A program made the position numbers and the translations under genes. This document shows, one piece after another, positions 60,652 to 61,433 of a stretch of 61,433 nucleotides of DNA. Where the stretch lies: assembly GCA_934630515.1 (NCBI GenBank), contig CAKTVV010000018.1:1-61433 (forward strand), written 5' to 3'. This DNA comes from an uncultured Eubacteriales bacterium (GTDB lineage: Bacteria; Bacillota; Clostridia; Oscillospirales; Acutalibacteraceae). The notes beneath the pieces are model-generated. The model was not told where the DNA came from, did not search any database, and saw only the letters and a program-made list of their open reading frames with translations. How positions within the stretch are numbered: the first letter of the stretch is position 1; every line of letters begins with the position of its first letter.

Positions 60652-61433
60652 TCAGCCGGCAATAGAAACGTTGTCCAGCGCCGTCTCTAAGTGCTTCATG
60701 TTCATGTATTTCTTGTTGCCCCACTGGGTACCCGCCACGTGGCGAAGCCTCGCGCAAACCGGCATCCGGGCGGAGTTGCCATCGGGGAATGTCCCCACCA
60801 CACGGGTGCGCCGGCGGATCTCACGGTTCAGCCGCTCGATCACGTTGTTGGTACGGATGCGCGTCCGGTGCTCGCCGGGGAAATCGCAGTAGGTCAGCGT
60901 CTCCTCGATGCCGTCCTCGACCTTTTTGGCAGCCTCCTTCAGCTTCATGGCGCACAGCTCGGCGGCCACGGTTTTCGCCTTCTCGCAGGACGCCTTTTTG
61001 CTCTCCTGCGCGTGGATCGCCTTGAGTATTTTTGCCACAATTTTGACCTTGGATTTGGGCACAACGGAGAAAACATTGCGGTAAAAGTGCACGGTACAAC
61101 GCTGGTATTTGGCATCGGGAAACACTTCTCCCACGGCCTCCGGCGTCCCCAGGCACTTGTCGCCGACGACGAGCTTCACGCCGTCCAGACCGCACCCACG
61201 GAGCCACTGGAAGAAGCTGATCCAACTGGCCTTGTCCTCCTTCATGCCCTCGGCAGCGCCTAAAACCTCACGAAAGCAGTCCTCATTCACGGCAATTGCC
61301 ACCAGAATCGCCACATTTTCGTACTCTCCGCCCCAGTTGCGGCGCAGGTAGATGCTGTCCACGTAGACATACGGATACCGTCCGCCTTGCAAAGGGCGGT
61401 TGCGCCAGTCCTCGATGTGGATGTAGGCTTTCT
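60652..61433 (-). CDS. IS256/Mutator-family transposase, N-terminus beyond window edge
   Basis: The frame is open from the window edge (KAYIHIEDWRNRP…) to a stop at 60652, giving ~260 residues of the C-terminal part. It has the family's catalytic triad: Asp in PYVYVDSIYLRR, Asp in VVGDKCLGTPEAV, and Glu in NNVIERLNREIRRRTRVVGTFPD. It also has the CTVHFYRN zinc-like region. The ending (GNKKYMNMKHL) is normal for the family, so the gene looks intact on this side. It marks an insertion sequence just downstream of the operon terminator. I could not define terminal inverted repeats without the other end. Confidence 0.9.
   Translation of the reverse strand, partial: KAYIHIEDWRNRPLQGGRYPYVYVDSIYLRRNWGGEYENVAILVAIAVNEDCFREVLGAAEGMKEDKASWISFFQWLRGCGLDGVKLVVGDKCLGTPEAVGEVFPDAKYQRCTVHFYRNVFSVVPKSKVKIVAKILKAIHAQESKKASCEKAKTVAAELCAMKLKEAAKKVEDGIEETLTYCDFPGEHRTRIRTNNVIERLNREIRRRTRVVGTFPDGNSARMPVCARLRHVAGTQWGNKKYMNMKHLETALDNVSIAG

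Noticed and set aside
1..61433. CRISPR array
   Set aside because: No set of short identical repeats with unique spacers is visible; the only perfect short tandem repeat is the 5-bp CCGAG tract.

Overview
The window looks like a chromosome segment from a Gram-positive Clostridia bacterium, probably an Oscillospiraceae/Ruminococcaceae-type anaerobe. The evidence is moderately high GC, strong GGAGG ribosome binding sites with frequent TTG and GTG starts, many lipoproteins, YesM/YesN-type two-component regulation, CUT1 sugar permeases without a local ATPase, dockerin modules, and mobile-element proteins typical of gut Firmicutes. The species is not identifiable from sequence alone.

Layout. (1) 1-4.2 kb is mobile-element debris and surface-protein DNA: the N-terminal part of a GLUG-repeat secreted protein, a promoter-driven small ORF carrying eleven CCGAG units, a DUF6809 fragment, the 3' half of a tRNA-Trp gene followed by a terminator (a likely attachment site), a hypothetical gene, a 5'-truncated tyrosine recombinase and a 14-codon stub of parA. 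(2) 4.2-22.4 kb is a long minus-strand glycan-uptake gene cluster read from right to left: AraC regulator, lipoprotein binding protein, NHL/TPR membrane protein, Yip1-like membrane protein, DUF5696 lipoprotein, two permeases, a GH78-like rhamnosidase, a 962-residue binding protein with extra N-terminal modules, two more permeases, and a Gfo/Idh/MocA oxidoreductase. (3) 22.7-27.4 kb holds two minus-strand DUF5060/DUF4038 (apiosidase-like) enzymes, one without a signal peptide and one a lipoprotein. (4) 27.8-31.5 kb is a divergent 1231-residue wall protein with six discoidin-like domains. (5) 31.5-34.3 kb contains gene fragments (metG tail, GNAT acetyltransferase, APH/NahK-like kinase), an element HTH protein and a second recombinase 3' end.

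(6) 34.3-60.2 kb begins with a SASA-type acetylesterase and a YesN regulator. It continues with a plus-strand operon: LplB/YtcP-type permeases, a binding lipoprotein, a YesM kinase, a parallel beta-helix protein without signal peptide, a lipoprotein of eight ~157-residue repeats, a beta-helix lipoprotein, a 1924-residue protein (beta-helices, SGNH esterase, dockerin, beta-helix), a small dockerin protein, and a 1552-residue beta-helix/metallophosphoesterase. A strong terminator closes it. (7) The right edge is an IS256-family transposase, cut by the window end.

How it works together (inference): extracellular and surface enzymes de-acetylate and cut a branched plant glycan, three CUT1 importers carry in the products using an ATPase encoded elsewhere, and cytoplasmic GH78-like, DUF4038, beta-helix and oxidoreductase enzymes finish degradation. 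Rhamnosidase-, apiosidase-, acetylesterase- and beta-helix-type proteins together point toward a pectin such as rhamnogalacturonan, but the substrate is unproven. The least explained parts are the eight-repeat lipoprotein, the beta-helix family deployed as three different architectures, the dockerin placed inside a giant enzyme, and the NHL-TPR/Yip1/DUF5696 trio inserted inside a transporter gene cluster. The ~30 kb between the two recombinase 3' ends may be an immobilised genomic island.
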